This document shows positions 8,387 to 17,904 of a stretch of 64,000 bases of DNA, piece by piece; positions within the stretch are counted from its first letter, which is position 1; the number at the start of each line of letters is the position of its first letter. Source of the DNA: Deltaproteobacteria bacterium RBG_13_43_22. GTDB taxonomy: Bacteria > Desulfobacterota > RBG-13-43-22. The DNA is taken from contig MGQB01000037.1 of assembly GCA_001797675.1 (NCBI GenBank), positions 55,349 to 119,348 on the forward strand, in the 5' to 3' direction. The notes beneath the pieces are model-generated. The model was given only the letters and a program-made list of their open reading frames with translations, did not search any database and was not told where the DNA came from. The position numbers and the translations under genes are program-made.

Positions 8387-9562
8387 TTAATGAATCGAGG
8401 CGCTGTTGGGATCCAGTTTGACCGAAAGGGCGATTTTATAGAGCAGGGTCAATACCAGAAAACCTGTAGCCCAAATCCCGAGGGCGATAAAGATCTCCGG
8501 CAGCGTCGGAGCATATTCAGTGATATGTTCCAGGGGGGAGGGGACAAAACCGGTTACCACCAGGGTCAGTCCCTTTTCAATCCACAGGGAACCGAAGACC
8601 CCGATACAGGCCGCCACCAGCCAGGCGTTGTTTTTCCGGGTGATCGGCAGCAATAATAGAAAAGCCGCCCCAATTCCCGCCACCACCGAGATCCAGGTCC
8701 AGGCAACATATTTACCATGACCCTCCAAACCGAAAAAGAGATACTGGAAGGCGTGTTTATGGCCGGGAATATTGCTGTAAAAGGCGGTAAATATTTCCAA
8801 AAGGACGAAGAAGATGCTGGCCAGCATGGCATAGGTAATGATATTCCGGAGTTTATTAAGGGCCTCCTGCCCGGCGTCAAAAGGAGTCAGGCGCTTGAGC
8901 AGAAGGGCCAATAAAATCAGCAGGGCCGGGCCGGCGGCAAAGGCCGATCCTAGAAAGCGGACGGCCATGATGGCCGTAAGCCAGAAATGACGTCCCGGCA
9001 TACCGGCGTACAAAAAGGCCGTAACGGTATGAATGCTGATCGCCCAGGGAATGGATAAATAGATAAGCGGCTTTACCCATGTGGGGGGAGCAACCGCTTT
9101 TCGCTCCGCGGTTAATACATTCCAGCCAATAAGCAGATTCAGCAGCAAGTAGACATTTAAAACGATAAAATCCCAAAAGAGAATCGAATTGGGGGAAGGA
9201 TAAAGAATTAAATTCAAGAGGCGATTAGGATATCCCACATCGACCGTGACGAATAATATACACATGACCACCGAGGCGATGGCCAGAAATTCGCCCAGGA
9301 TGGTTATTTTACCGAAGACCTTGACATCGTGCAGGTAGTAGGGCAATACCAGCATGACCGCTGAAGCCGCCACCCCGACCAAGAAGGTGAACTGGGCGAT
9401 ATAAAAACCCCAGGAGACATCCCGGCCCATACCGGTTATGCCTAATCCCTCTTGGTACTGATAGAGATAACAGGCGAAGCCGATGCCGATGAATACCAAT
9501 AAAAAGATAAGCCAAGCGAAGTAGTTTCTTGTACCCGTCAGCGCCTTTTCAAACATAATCAC
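8387..9562 (-). CDS. dsrP: DsrP, NrfD-like membrane subunit of DsrMKJOP
   Basis: A 391-residue integral membrane protein of the NrfD/PsrC family with about ten hydrophobic segments. It starts [19 protein letters not shown], has the early loop [20 protein letters not shown], and ends in [13 protein letters not shown]. As DsrP it is expected to exchange electrons with menaquinol and pass them through DsrO and DsrJ of the DsrMKJOP complex. It is the last gene of the dsr cluster. The gap to dsrO is 111 bp and holds a stutter hairpin, unlike the tight overlaps elsewhere in the operon. A terminator follows directly. Confidence 0.93.
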   Translation of the reverse strand: MIMFEKALTGTRNYFAWLIFLLVFIGIGFACYLYQYQEGLGITGMGRDVSWGFYIAQFTFLVGVAASAVMLVLPYYLHDVKVFGKITILGEFLAIASVVMCILFVTVDVGYPNRLLNLILYPSPNSILFWDFIVLNVYLLLNLLIGWNVLTAERKAVAPPTWVKPLIYLSIPWAISIHTVTAFLYAGMPGRHFWLTAIMAVRFLGSAFAAGPALLILLALLLKRLTPFDAGQEALNKLRNIITYAMLASIFFVLLEIFTAFYSNIPGHKHAFQYLFFGLEGHGKYVAWTWISVVAGIGAAFLLLLPITRKNNAWLVAACIGVFGSLWIEKGLTLVVTGFVPSPLEHITEYAPTLPEIFIALGIWATGFLVLTLLYKIALSVKLDPNSASIH

Positions 9563-9579
9563 CTCGTACGATAAGTTTA

Positions 9580-9673
9580 GGATTCAAGGGGTCCAGGGTT
9601 CAAGGATTCAAGGGGTTTTATTTCCACGCTTTTCACTTGAACCCTTGGCCCCTCGAACCCTTAAACCCTTTTT
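9580..9673. repeat. Stutter hairpin inside the dsr operon
   Basis: The left arm is made of GGATTCAAGGGGTCCAGGG-type words (9580-9617). The right arm (9636-9670) is their approximate reverse complement. It lies between dsrO and dsrP and could affect mRNA processing or the relative yield of dsrP. Confidence 0.65.
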
Positions 9674-10447
9674 TTAGACTAAATAGTAAATATTCGGCTG
9701 TGTACCCAGGCTGGGTTTGCGTCGAATGGAATAATTTTCTTTTAGCAGTTTCCTGACCTCCGAGTTGGGATTATCCAGATCCCCGAAGGCCATAGCCCCA
9801 TTGCTGGCCTCGACACAGGCCGGATACAGGCCCTTGGCGATCCGTTCTTCACAGAAGTTACACTTTTCCACCACCCCCTTAGACCGGGTGGGGTATTCCA
9901 GATTGGTGTTTTCCTTGATGAACTTTCGGGGGTCCCGCCAATTGAAACTTCTGGATCCATAGGGGCAACCGGCCATACAAAACCGGCAGCCGATACAGCG
10001 GTGATAATCCATCATAACAATCCCGTCGGGCCGTTTGAAGGTGGCCTGGGTGGGGCAAACCCGGACACAGGGAGGATTGGTGCAGTGGTTGCAAAGCACC
10101 AGAAAGGGTTTGTGTTCCATCCCTTCGGGCAAAAACTGATTCTGATCATCCGGAAAGGCGTTTTCGTATTGCTCTTTCCAGATCCATTTGATCTCCTGCC
10201 GCACATTGGTCACTTTGGGGATGTTATGGGCCTTAATACAGGCGTCGACACATCGCTGGAAATCTTCCTCCCCTTTGAATTTGCGAGTGTCGATGACCAT
10301 GGCCCATTTCTTCGCCTTCGACAAAGGCTCCCGGGTTTGGGCTTCCAAGACACCGGGCTTAAGGATCTCGAAAGCGGCCCGGCCTCCAAGCCCCCACAGG
10401 GAAGCGATCCCGCTAATCCTTAAAAACTCTCTTCTATTGATGCCCAT
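9674..10447 (-). CDS. dsrO: DsrO, periplasmic iron-sulfur subunit
   Basis: A ferredoxin-like electron-transfer subunit of about 257 residues. The N-terminus MGINRREFLRISGIASLWG is a twin-arginine signal ending near LEAQ (about residue 36), so the protein is exported folded. Cysteine clusters follow: CNHCTNPPCVRVCP, CIGCRFCMAGCPYG, and CNFCEERIAKGLYPAC. They fit several [4Fe-4S] centres. It should relay electrons between DsrP and the haem protein DsrJ. The start is set at the ATG overlapping the dsrJ stop (TGATG), which also places the twin arginines near the N-terminus. A longer reading frame exists upstream but would bury the signal. Confidence 0.93.
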   Translation of the reverse strand: MGINRREFLRISGIASLWGLGGRAAFEILKPGVLEAQTREPLSKAKKWAMVIDTRKFKGEEDFQRCVDACIKAHNIPKVTNVRQEIKWIWKEQYENAFPDDQNQFLPEGMEHKPFLVLCNHCTNPPCVRVCPTQATFKRPDGIVMMDYHRCIGCRFCMAGCPYGSRSFNWRDPRKFIKENTNLEYPTRSKGVVEKCNFCEERIAKGLYPACVEASNGAMAFGDLDNPNSEVRKLLKENYSIRRKPSLGTQPNIYYLV

Positions 10448-10848
10448 CAGTTGGTCTCCTTCGGTGCAATATGGCAATCCCAGCAGAAGGGTTTGACTTC
10501 CATATAATTATGACACTGATCGCAGAATTTGGTTTTATTGGAATGGCATTTCATACAGCCGTTTTGAAGACTCTTTTCAAAAACCCGGCCGTCGGCGGTG
10601 GTCATTTGCCGGGAATAGTCCCCGCGCACCACATCATTTCTCCATTCATCCAGGATTTTCATATGGGTGGTTTTCATGGCCGCCTTGGGTTCGATACATT
10701 GTTTATTCTGCAGGGCCTGAATGACCGGTGTATCTATTTTCGGATCCGGTTTGGGAGCAGCCTTTCCCAAATTATACCAGAGGGGAAAGGTAACTAGAGC
10801 CACAAAGATAATTATCATGGGAATGATTTTATTTTCATCGTACATCAT
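10447..10848 (-). CDS. dsrJ: DsrJ, triheme cytochrome c
   Basis: A 133-residue protein with an uncleaved N-terminal membrane anchor (IIPMIIIFVALVTFPLWY, residues 9-26) and a periplasmic domain. Three haem c motifs are visible in the C-terminal half: CMKCH, CDQCH and CWDCH. This is the family's normal count and length. It is the haem c subunit of DsrMKJOP. The start codon overlaps the dsrK stop and its own stop overlaps the dsrO start, so the three genes are translationally coupled. Confidence 0.95.
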   Translation of the reverse strand: MMYDENKIIPMIIIFVALVTFPLWYNLGKAAPKPDPKIDTPVIQALQNKQCIEPKAAMKTTHMKILDEWRNDVVRGDYSRQMTTADGRVFEKSLQNGCMKCHSNKTKFCDQCHNYMEVKPFCWDCHIAPKETN

Positions 10849-12473
10849 TCTTCGGTCTCCTCCTCGGTTTCTCCTCCCAAAGGTTCACCACGGAGATTCG
10901 TGGTTCGTTCGATTTCACCATCTATGATCAGGGCATTGGCTACCAGTTCATGGAGCCCGGTGACCCCGACTTCCGGCGCCCAGTATTCCATCAGGGTGCT
11001 TAAAGCCGCCCGGTCGATGGCGCAGATGTTGGCCAGCATATTGACGCCGTGTTTCTCTTGAACATATTTTACGGCGTTGGCCCTGGGAAATCCCCCACGC
11101 ATCCGCAATTCCATGTTTTCCCCGGCATTCAAACCCGAACCGCTGCCGCAGCAAAAGGTCTGTTCCCGGATTGTGCCCTCCGGCATCTCAAAAAAATTAT
11201 TACAGACGCTTTGAAGCACATAGCGGGGCTCTTCAAAAAAGCCCATGCCCCGGGCTGTATTGCAGGAATCATGGAAGGTCACTGTGAGGTGATCGTTTCG
11301 GCTGGGGTCTAGTTTTAATTTTCCGTTGCGAATCAGGTCGGCGGTGAATTCGACCAGATGGACCATCTTGGTAACCGAGGCGTTTTCAAACCGGGTACCG
11401 GTGATCGGGGAAACGGGTTCTTCCAGAAAATCGACCGGCCCGTTCATGGTCTCCATGTACTGGTTGACCACCCGCCACATATGCCCGCACTCGCCGCCCA
11501 GTATCCATTTGACTCCCAGCCGCTTGGCTTCGGCATACATCTTGGAATTGAGCCGTTTCATCATTTCATGGGAGGTGAAAAATCCGAAATTCCCCCCTTC
11601 GGAAGCATAGGTGCTCCAGGTATAATCCAAGCCTAACTGATGAAACAACATCAGGTAACCCATGCAGGTAAAGGTTCCCGGATCGGCAAAGACATCTCCC
11701 GATGGAGTGATGAAAAGAATCTCGGCCCCTTTCCGGTTAAAGGTCGGCTCCGGCCGGATACCGGTGATCCCCTCGATCTCATCCAGGAAAAAATCCATCA
11801 TGTCCTTGAAGGCATGAGGTTCGATCCCGAGATGGTTCCCCTTGCGAAAACAGTTGGCCACCGGACCGGCGATCCAATCGATATTCAAGCCCAGCAAGTT
11901 CAGGAGCTCCCGGGCAATAATGGTTACTTCTGCGGTGTCGATGCCGTAGGGGCAAAATACGGAACAGCGCCGGCACTCGGTGCATTGGAAAAAGTAACTC
12001 CACCACTCTTTCACTACCTCTTCGGTAAGGTCCCGGGCCCCGACCATCTTTCTGAAAATCTTGCCGGCCGTGGTAAATTCCCGTCGATAGACTGATCGTA
12101 GGAGCTCGGCCCTCAAAACCGGCATATTTTTCGGGTCTCCCGAACCGATAAAAAAATGACATTTATCGGCACAAGCCCCGCAGCGGACGCAGATATCCAT
12201 AAAGATATGGAAACTCCGAAAACGGCTGATCCGCTCTCTTATGCCTTCAATGATAATCGTTTTCCAATTATCAGGTAATTTCCAATCCGCATCCAAAGGA
12301 TTCCAGGGCCTCGCATTGGGAAACCCCACCGCTTCCAGGTTTTTGGGTTGTGCCCCGTAACAATAAGTGCCGGGTTTAATGACCGTCGGTGTACTCATCC
12401 AGCCTTTTAAAAGAGGGGGGGAATGTTTTATTTGGGATAATTCATCAGGAGATGGGACTTTAATATCGGCCAT
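10845..12473 (-). CDS. dsrK: DsrK, HdrD-like catalytic subunit
   Basis: A 542-residue cytoplasmic iron-sulfur protein related to heterodisulfide reductase subunit D. Two ferredoxin motifs, CVRCGACADKCHFF and CTECRRCSVFCPYG, lie in the first 200 residues. The C-terminal CCG-type domain shows FHDSCNTARGMG and TFCCGSGSGLNAGE, expected to hold the special [4Fe-4S] centre that reduces the DsrC disulfide or trisulfide. It acts with the cytochrome b DsrM at the inner face of the membrane. The gene starts two bases after dsrM ends and overlaps dsrJ. Confidence 0.95.
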   Translation of the reverse strand: MADIKVPSPDELSQIKHSPPLLKGWMSTPTVIKPGTYCYGAQPKNLEAVGFPNARPWNPLDADWKLPDNWKTIIIEGIRERISRFRSFHIFMDICVRCGACADKCHFFIGSGDPKNMPVLRAELLRSVYRREFTTAGKIFRKMVGARDLTEEVVKEWWSYFFQCTECRRCSVFCPYGIDTAEVTIIARELLNLLGLNIDWIAGPVANCFRKGNHLGIEPHAFKDMMDFFLDEIEGITGIRPEPTFNRKGAEILFITPSGDVFADPGTFTCMGYLMLFHQLGLDYTWSTYASEGGNFGFFTSHEMMKRLNSKMYAEAKRLGVKWILGGECGHMWRVVNQYMETMNGPVDFLEEPVSPITGTRFENASVTKMVHLVEFTADLIRNGKLKLDPSRNDHLTVTFHDSCNTARGMGFFEEPRYVLQSVCNNFFEMPEGTIREQTFCCGSGSGLNAGENMELRMRGGFPRANAVKYVQEKHGVNMLANICAIDRAALSTLMEYWAPEVGVTGLHELVANALIIDGEIERTTNLRGEPLGGETEEETEE

Positions 12474-12475
12474 AG

Positions 12476-13504
12476 CTACTCCTTCTCCACTGGGATTCCA
12501 GCCTCAACCATTTTTTCTCTAAACTCTTCCTCATATTCATCATAGGTATGAACCTTTACCGGATAATTCCAGGGATTGACGTGTCTGACAAATCGGTTAT
12601 TGTTGGCCATGATCCTGGTCGGACTTAAGAATACCCCCCCTAAATGGACCAACTTACTAAAGGGGAAATAGGCAAAAAGGCAACAGACCGAAAACAGGTG
12701 CATATAGAAAAGAACCCCAATCCCCTGGGGAACTACGGGATGAAAGGTCGCCAGCCCCAGGGCCAATTCCTTTACTCCGACCACATCGACCTTCAGCAAA
12801 TAGCGCATCAGGATTCCGGTGGTGGCAATAGCCAGAATCAAAAATAAAGGGAAATAATCGGTGGGCAAAGAAATATAGCGGACTGTGGGGATATACACCC
12901 TTCGTAAAAACAGATATCCGGCCGCCGCCAGCAGGATAATACCACTGAGGTACATTCCAGGCAGCATCAGGCCCGGCAACGGCCCAATGCCGGTTTGCAT
13001 AAAGGCATCCAGGGATTCCAGCATGGTCACGAAAGCCGGGACCGGCTGGGTAAAAAACCGGAGATGTCGAATTAAAACCACGGCAAAGGAATAGTGAAAG
13101 AGGATGGCTGAAAGCCAGAGCCACTTTTCCCACTCATAGGTGACCCGCGGTCCTTCTCTGAATTCCATGGTTGAATTCCGAAAAAGGGAACGAAAGAGCA
13201 GGATTTCCAAGAGCATCCGGCCGAAAACACCCGCGGCGCTGGAAGGATTCTCGATTTTATTGGGTTTGATCCAGGGTAAGGATTTCTGTTGGCCGGCGGT
13301 GGTGGGGATACGAAAAGGGACTGCGGAAAAAGACCAAAGGAGCAATCGGCCGACCACCCCCACCAAAAAGAGAACTATGGCCGCATAAGGGATAATCACC
13401 CCGAATACAAACTGCAGGTTTGCCACCTGCATCCCGAAAAAGGGGATGAAAACGAGAACCAGTACCGTGATGAAGGATAAGATAATGCCCGATATAAAAT
13501 TCAT
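12476..13504 (-). CDS. dsrM: DsrM, cytochrome b subunit
   Basis: A 342-residue membrane protein similar to the NarI-type cytochrome b family. Segments of about 20 hydrophobic residues start at the N-terminus (ISGIILSFITVLVLVFIPFF). Later helices contain the likely haem-ligand histidines in LFHYSFAVVLIRHLRFF and in VLFYMHLFSVCCLFAYFPFSKLVH. The soluble C-terminus is charged. It is expected to take electrons from menaquinol and deliver them to DsrK. It is the first gene of the MKJOP part. A 329-bp gap precedes it, so it may also have its own promoter. Confidence 0.93.
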   Translation of the reverse strand: MNFISGIILSFITVLVLVFIPFFGMQVANLQFVFGVIIPYAAIVLFLVGVVGRLLLWSFSAVPFRIPTTAGQQKSLPWIKPNKIENPSSAAGVFGRMLLEILLFRSLFRNSTMEFREGPRVTYEWEKWLWLSAILFHYSFAVVLIRHLRFFTQPVPAFVTMLESLDAFMQTGIGPLPGLMLPGMYLSGIILLAAAGYLFLRRVYIPTVRYISLPTDYFPLFLILAIATTGILMRYLLKVDVVGVKELALGLATFHPVVPQGIGVLFYMHLFSVCCLFAYFPFSKLVHLGGVFLSPTRIMANNNRFVRHVNPWNYPVKVHTYDEYEEEFREKMVEAGIPVEKE

Positions 13505-13833
13505 GAATGTCTACCTCTCATCATTTAAGGTAAGGGTTTGGTCCTGAAACATTTGGCTGATATAAAGGCCGGCGTTAAACCGACCCCTTTTATCGATCCG
13601 ATAAAATCAAAGGACGAAACTATTTTTGATTTCGGATTTCGGATTGCGGAATATTTGATAACCTCTTAATCAGCCACCGAAACCTTCACTCCGGCGCATC
13701 CCGGATCAGGTCCGGAGCAGGTGCTGGGGTCCATCCGTCACGGTTAGGACTGAATTCCGGTTTTCACCGGAACGACAAACAGAAGCCGATTCAGATCTTT
13801 CCCAACGGCCCGTTTTACTCCGCAATCCGCAAT
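13505..13833. repeat. Gap with stutter arms and an internal hairpin
   Basis: Between the RsbRD-like gene and dsrM. The word GATTTCGGATTTCGGATTGC (13629-13648) faces its reverse-complement relatives CCGCAATCCGCAATC (13819-13833) at a distance of about 170 bp. A compact TTCCGGT/ACCGGAA hairpin lies between them. No gene was recognised. Confidence 0.5.
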
Positions 13834-14367
13834 CTAGAATTGATTCGGAGCCGTCTCCGGTGTATCTTCCACTACCAGTTTGGCCCTTTGGAGCAGCCGG
13901 ACAGTTCGCTTGTTGATTTCGTTGGCTTTTAGATCGTAAATTTTTTCCCGGCATTGCATAAAAATATCAAAAGAAAGCAACGTCAGTTCATCGATTCTGG
14001 TCTCTAACTCCAGCAACTCCTTGCCGATCCGGTTTTCCTGTATTTCCTGCTCAAGCTCCTCCCGAATGATCTGTTTTAGCAAAAAAATAAAGGCGACGGC
14101 CTGGGAGGCGGAGATTTCCTGAACGGCTCTAATACGAATTATATTATCGAGACAAGGACGGATGGTATTAAGGTCTATCCCTTTAATAAGCCCTTCCATG
14201 ATGGATTCAAGTTCCTGGGAAAGGATGTGTCCAACCGGATTGGCAAAACGATTCTTCTTACTTTTTAAGAATCTGGCGGTCTCTTCGGGGTAGGTCTCAA
14301 TAGTCCGGTCAAACCACCGGTTCAGGATGGCCGACTTTCTATTTGATAAGAAATTTTCCAACCTCAT
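13834..14367 (-). CDS. RsbRD-like N-terminal-domain protein
   Basis: A 177-residue all-helical protein that matches the RsbRD N-terminal type of sensor domain. The start RLENFLSNRKSAILNRWFDRT and the phrase DNIIRIRAVQEISASQAVAF are characteristic. It lacks the STAS domain of true stressosome RsbR proteins. Similar stand-alone genes are, in my memory, common beside dsrMKJOP in Desulfobacterota. Its role is unproven; a sensor or regulator acting on the Dsr membrane complex is the likeliest guess. It lies between dsrC and dsrM on the same strand, with gaps of 87 and 329 bp. Confidence 0.75.
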   Translation of the reverse strand: MRLENFLSNRKSAILNRWFDRTIETYPEETARFLKSKKNRFANPVGHILSQELESIMEGLIKGIDLNTIRPCLDNIIRIRAVQEISASQAVAFIFLLKQIIREELEQEIQENRIGKELLELETRIDELTLLSFDIFMQCREKIYDLKANEINKRTVRLLQRAKLVVEDTPETAPNQF

Positions 14368-14385
14368 GATGGATTCATGTTACCG

Positions 14386-14436
14386 GTGATGAGTGAAGGG
14401 TAAACGAATATTATCTCGTTATTCATCACTCATCAC
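14386..14436. repeat. Stutter hairpin between dsrC and the RsbRD-like gene
   Basis: The left arm GTGATGAGTGAAGGGTAAAC is answered by CGTTATTCATCACTCATCAC on the right, with a loop of about ten bases. It could terminate or stabilise the highly expressed dsrC transcript. Confidence 0.6.
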
Positions 14437-14454
14437 TTGTAACTTGAATTTTCT

Positions 14455-14772
14455 TTATACACAACCGGTCGGTTTGGGAAGTCCGGCCATCTTACAAGCC
14501 CCTTTCCCAGGTCCGGAGGGAAACAATTCATAGATATATTTCAGTTTAAATCCGGTAACTTTGGATAAAATCCGAACCATCGGGGCAATCCCGTTTTTCT
14601 TGTAATAGTCCTGAAGAATATCAATAACTTTCCAATGTTCCTCGGTAAGTTCACTAATGCCTTCAGATTCCTTTACATAATCAACCCATTCCCGGCTCCA
14701 ACCATTAAAGTCATCAATGAAACCGTCTTCATCTACATTGAAGGTTTTCCCTTTAAATTCTACCGTTGGCAT
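14455..14772 (-). CDS. dsrC: DsrC, sulfur-carrier protein
   Basis: A 105-residue member of the DsrC/TusE family. It carries the sulfur released by sulfite reductase as a trisulfide. The C-terminal arm reads ACKMAGLPKPTGCV, with the two functional cysteines separated by exactly ten residues and the last Cys in penultimate position. This is the arrangement of true DsrC, not of TusE-only relatives. The N-terminus has the usual FNVDEDGFIDDFNGWSREW. A ribosome site GAGGAAAAAGC precedes the ATG. It lies 104 bp after cbiA, which is an unusual but functional placement next to its redox partners DsrAB and DsrMK. Confidence 0.96.
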   Translation of the reverse strand: MPTVEFKGKTFNVDEDGFIDDFNGWSREWVDYVKESEGISELTEEHWKVIDILQDYYKKNGIAPMVRILSKVTGFKLKYIYELFPSGPGKGACKMAGLPKPTGCV

Positions 14773-14876
14773 GCTTTTTCCTCCTCACAAAAATATTTTC
14801 TTTTGTGGCCAATAAATGACCTATTTTCTTCAAAATGTCAAGGGTATTTTGTCCTTTTTTTCCCAAATTTCTTCGG

Positions 14877-16331
14877 TCAGGGATGCAGGGTTTCCGTCCA
14901 CGGCTTAACACCCTTTCCATTAATCAAAATGGATTGTTGTGTGTAGCGGACTTTATGTTTTTCAGCTTGCATCACCAGAGCGGGTGCCCATTCCGGGGTC
15001 CCCAGGGCATGGAGATGGGTATAGGAAGCCAGAATATTTTTGTAGACGATCCCGTCCCCAATCCCGTCCAGGCCAAACCCTTTGATCATTTTAAAAACCG
15101 GGGATATCTCGCAGGCATCCCAGTTCAAAATCCTGGAATAGTGAAATTCATGACCCTTCATGACCTTGCCGACCGGGAAAAAAGGGTTTTCTTCCCTGAC
15201 CTTGATCTGGGTATAGCCATGACCTTGCGGTTTTTTCTCCAAGACAAAGGTTAATGGTAAAACCCCCACCATGGGAAAGGCCTCTTCCTGGTAAAACAAG
15301 GTCTTTCCTAAATACATCAGACCCCCGCATTCGGCATACACCGGCAATCCATCTTCAATGGCCTCCTTCAGGGCCAATCGAAAGGAATCATTTTTAGCCA
15401 ACAGGGGGGCCTGGGTTTCAGGAAACCCTCCCCCGATATAGAGTCCGTCCAGGGAAGCGGGAAAATCTCCGGTCAAGGCATTCAAAAAGACCAGCTTAGC
15501 CCCGGCCTTTTCCAGAGCCTCCAGGTTTTCAGGGTAATAAAACTGAAAAGCCTGATCCTGGATTATTCCAATTGAAGGGTTCATCAAAGCAGGCCCAGTT
15601 TTCTTATGATGAACCATTGCTGGGGCATAGGATTTCATAAAGGGGGCCGCATAGGCCATGGCCAGGAGAAGATCAATATCCAGATTGCCTTCCACCATTT
15701 TCCGGGCGGACAGGATCGCTTTTTCCACCTCAGGGTGTTCCTGAAAGGGTAGGAGACCTAAATGGCGTTCTGGGAAATGGGAGGAGGGCATTCGAGGGAT
15801 TGCCCCTAAAATAGGCAACCCGCAATACTCTTCAACGGCCTTTCGGATAACCTTTTCGTGACGGTTTCCGGCAATATGGTTTAAAATGACGCCCTTGAGA
15901 TCCAGATCCGGATCAAAGTGCCGGCAACCCAGAATCATGGCCGCCAAAGTCCGCGTGGTCTTGGTACAATCCACGATCAACACCACGGGGACATTTAAGA
16001 CTTTGGCTAATTCAGCCGTACTGTAGGTCCCCTGGGGGTTAATCCCGTCAAACAAGCCCCGATTGCCTTCGATGAGAGATAGCTCCCCGCTCTGGGCCCT
16101 ATGCTGAAAGGAATGAAGGACCGTTGACTTGCCCATTAAAAATGGGTCTAAATTAAAACACGGGTGGCCGGCCGCCACAGCCAACCATCCAGCATCAATA
16201 TAATCGGGTCCCTTTTTAAAGGGAAGGACCTTGTGGCCACGGGCTTTCCAGGCCGCCAGGACTCCCATGGAGAGAACGGTTTTTCCTGATCCCCCCCGAA
16301 GGGAGGCCATCATGATTCGGGGAAGACCCAT
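14877..16331 (-). CDS. cbiA: Cobyrinate a,c-diamide synthase-like siroheme amidase (CbiA/DsrN)
   Basis: A 484-residue glutamine-dependent amidotransferase of the CobB/CbiA family. The N-terminal P-loop ASLRGGSGKTVLSMG (residues 9-23) belongs to the dethiobiotin-synthetase-like domain. The C-terminal class I glutaminase domain contains YAECGGLMYLG with the nucleophile Cys and a late HEFHYSR. In dsr clusters this gene is called dsrN and is thought to amidate siroheme to siroheme amide, the cofactor of DsrAB. A role in cobamide synthesis is the alternative. Placement between dsrD and dsrC, with no other cobalamin genes nearby, favours the siroheme function. Confidence 0.9.
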   Translation of the reverse strand: MGLPRIMMASLRGGSGKTVLSMGVLAAWKARGHKVLPFKKGPDYIDAGWLAVAAGHPCFNLDPFLMGKSTVLHSFQHRAQSGELSLIEGNRGLFDGINPQGTYSTAELAKVLNVPVVLIVDCTKTTRTLAAMILGCRHFDPDLDLKGVILNHIAGNRHEKVIRKAVEEYCGLPILGAIPRMPSSHFPERHLGLLPFQEHPEVEKAILSARKMVEGNLDIDLLLAMAYAAPFMKSYAPAMVHHKKTGPALMNPSIGIIQDQAFQFYYPENLEALEKAGAKLVFLNALTGDFPASLDGLYIGGGFPETQAPLLAKNDSFRLALKEAIEDGLPVYAECGGLMYLGKTLFYQEEAFPMVGVLPLTFVLEKKPQGHGYTQIKVREENPFFPVGKVMKGHEFHYSRILNWDACEISPVFKMIKGFGLDGIGDGIVYKNILASYTHLHALGTPEWAPALVMQAEKHKVRYTQQSILINGKGVKPWTETLHP

Positions 16332-16391
16332 TTTCCTGCGTTGAAATTCAAATTTATTTTTGAGGCCGGAGCACCCTGATGAAATATCGGG

Positions 16392-16634
16392 CTATTCCTC
16401 CCCTTCCTCAGCAGCGCCCTGTTTACCGGCCCCCTTAATGCCATAGAGGGTGGTGCTGCCGCTTGACCAGTATTCCAGCATTTCCTGCTGGACCATGTTG
16501 TTGACTAATTTATTCACTTCTCTTGGTTTCCAATCAGGCAACATGGCATAAAAATCTTTCAGATAAAACTTGGATTTGCCCTTTTTCTTTTCCAGACCTT
16601 CGATAATTACCTTTTGGGCTTCAGCTGTTTCCAT
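16392..16634 (-). CDS. dsrD: DsrD
   Basis: An 80-residue protein with a winged-helix fold. The body KFYLKDFYAMLPDWKPREVN followed by KLVNNMVQQEMLEYWSSGSTTLY is the conserved part. The tail is Glu- and Gly-rich. DsrD is found with reductive DsrAB and has been described as an activator of sulfite reductase. Its presence argues that the Dsr pathway here runs in the reductive direction. It lies 117 bp after dsrB and 60 bp before cbiA. Confidence 0.93.
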   Translation of the reverse strand: METAEAQKVIIEGLEKKKGKSKFYLKDFYAMLPDWKPREVNKLVNNMVQQEMLEYWSSGSTTLYGIKGAGKQGAAEEGEE

Positions 16635-16670
16635 TTCAATCCTCTTTTCTTTCTGCGTTTAGAGTCAAAA

Positions 16671-16727
16671 ATCCGGAGTTCAGGGAAAGGTTTTTCCCCG
16701 AACTCCTAACTCTGAACTCCGAACTTT
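16671..16727. repeat. Stutter hairpin between dsrB and dsrD
   Basis: CGGAGTTCAG on the left pairs with CTGAACTCCG on the right, with GAACTCC-type words repeated in the 3' arm and a GGGAAAGG/TTTTCCCC inner stem. It is a candidate attenuator or mRNA processing site inside the operon. Confidence 0.55.
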
Positions 16728-16751
16728 AACTATTCTTCCCAGCCGGAAAAA

Positions 16752-17891
16752 CTACCCCGTAAACTTAAACTGGGAAGTCTGCCGCCAGGTATAATAAGCC
16801 GGGTCGCGGAAATCATCGATCAGGTGATGAGTGAATTCCAGACCGGTTTTTTCAAAGAATTTTTCCCAGCCGATCCTTTCGGCCCATTCTCCCAACCGTT
16901 CATATTTCCGGGCATCCCCGGCATAAACCTCAACGATTTTACGGATACAATCCGTGGTCTCCGGCCACCGTGGTACATTATTGGGCAGGAAGGCCACTAC
17001 GACCTTGGAAAACTTAGGGGCGCTGATCCGGTTGGAGACCTTGCCGCCGACCATGATCACGATCCCGTCCCCCTCGGCATCGGCCAGGGGCATAGCCGGA
17101 CACATGGTATAACAGTTTCCGCAGAACATGCAACGGTCATTGTTGACGGCTACGGCCTGGGCCTCGGTTCCATCCGGTTTCTTGATCTTGGCCGGTTTGA
17201 TGGCTGCCGTCGGACAGGCGGCGATGGCCAGTGGAATTTCACAGACCTTATCGATCACCTCGGCATCGATCATGGGCGGTTTGCGGTGATAGCCCAGAAT
17301 GGCGATATCGGAACAATGGACCGCCCCGCACATATTCAGACAGCAGGCCAGGGAAATCCGGACATGGGCCGGCATCCTCATGCTGGTGAATTCATCAAAC
17401 AAGTCATCCATAACCGCCTTGACCACGCCGGAGGCATCGGTCGCCGGGGTATGACAATGGAGCCAGCCCTGGGTGTGAACGATATTGGTGATCCCGGCAC
17501 CGGTCCCGCCGATGGGGAACTTAAAACCTCCCCCGGGCTGCTTGCGGCTCAGGAGGTCCTTTTTTAAAGGTTCAACTTTGGATTGATCATCGACCATAAA
17601 TTCGATATTGTTCCGGGTGGTGAAACGCAAAAACCCGCCGCAGTGTTTGTCGGCGATCTCCATGATTTCCCGGATATGGGATATACTCATCAACCGGGCC
17701 CCGCCTACACGGACCGTAAAGACCTTGTCGCCGCCCTCGGCCACATGGACCAGCACGCCGGGTTCTAGAATTTCATGGTAGTCCCACTTACCAAAGTTTT
17801 TCTTGATGACCGGAGGAAGAAATTCCTCGTAATTTTTCGGTCCGATATCGGTAATTCTATCCTGTAAAGGTTTTGATGGATCATAAGGCAT
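16752..17891 (-). CDS. dsrB: DsrB, dissimilatory sulfite reductase beta subunit
   Basis: A 379-residue subunit of the siroheme sulfite reductase that makes DsrC trisulfide. The siroheme/[4Fe-4S] region shows [19 protein letters not shown] (about residues 180-198). An inserted ferredoxin domain follows, with ACPTAAIKP and [20 protein letters not shown]. The N-terminus [19 protein letters not shown] is typical. Length matches the family. It starts 13 bases after dsrA and is surely co-transcribed. Complete cofactor-ligand cysteines suggest a functional catalytic subunit. Confidence 0.97.
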   Translation of the reverse strand: MPYDPSKPLQDRITDIGPKNYEEFLPPVIKKNFGKWDYHEILEPGVLVHVAEGGDKVFTVRVGGARLMSISHIREIMEIADKHCGGFLRFTTRNNIEFMVDDQSKVEPLKKDLLSRKQPGGGFKFPIGGTGAGITNIVHTQGWLHCHTPATDASGVVKAVMDDLFDEFTSMRMPAHVRISLACCLNMCGAVHCSDIAILGYHRKPPMIDAEVIDKVCEIPLAIAACPTAAIKPAKIKKPDGTEAQAVAVNNDRCMFCGNCYTMCPAMPLADAEGDGIVIMVGGKVSNRISAPKFSKVVVAFLPNNVPRWPETTDCIRKIVEVYAGDARKYERLGEWAERIGWEKFFEKTGLEFTHHLIDDFRDPAYYTWRQTSQFKFTG

Positions 17892-17904
17892 TGGTTGTTC
17901 CCTC

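Noticed and set aside
11640..12095. Plus-strand frame opposite dsrK
   Set aside because: Antisense shadow of a GC-rich gene; no conserved motif.
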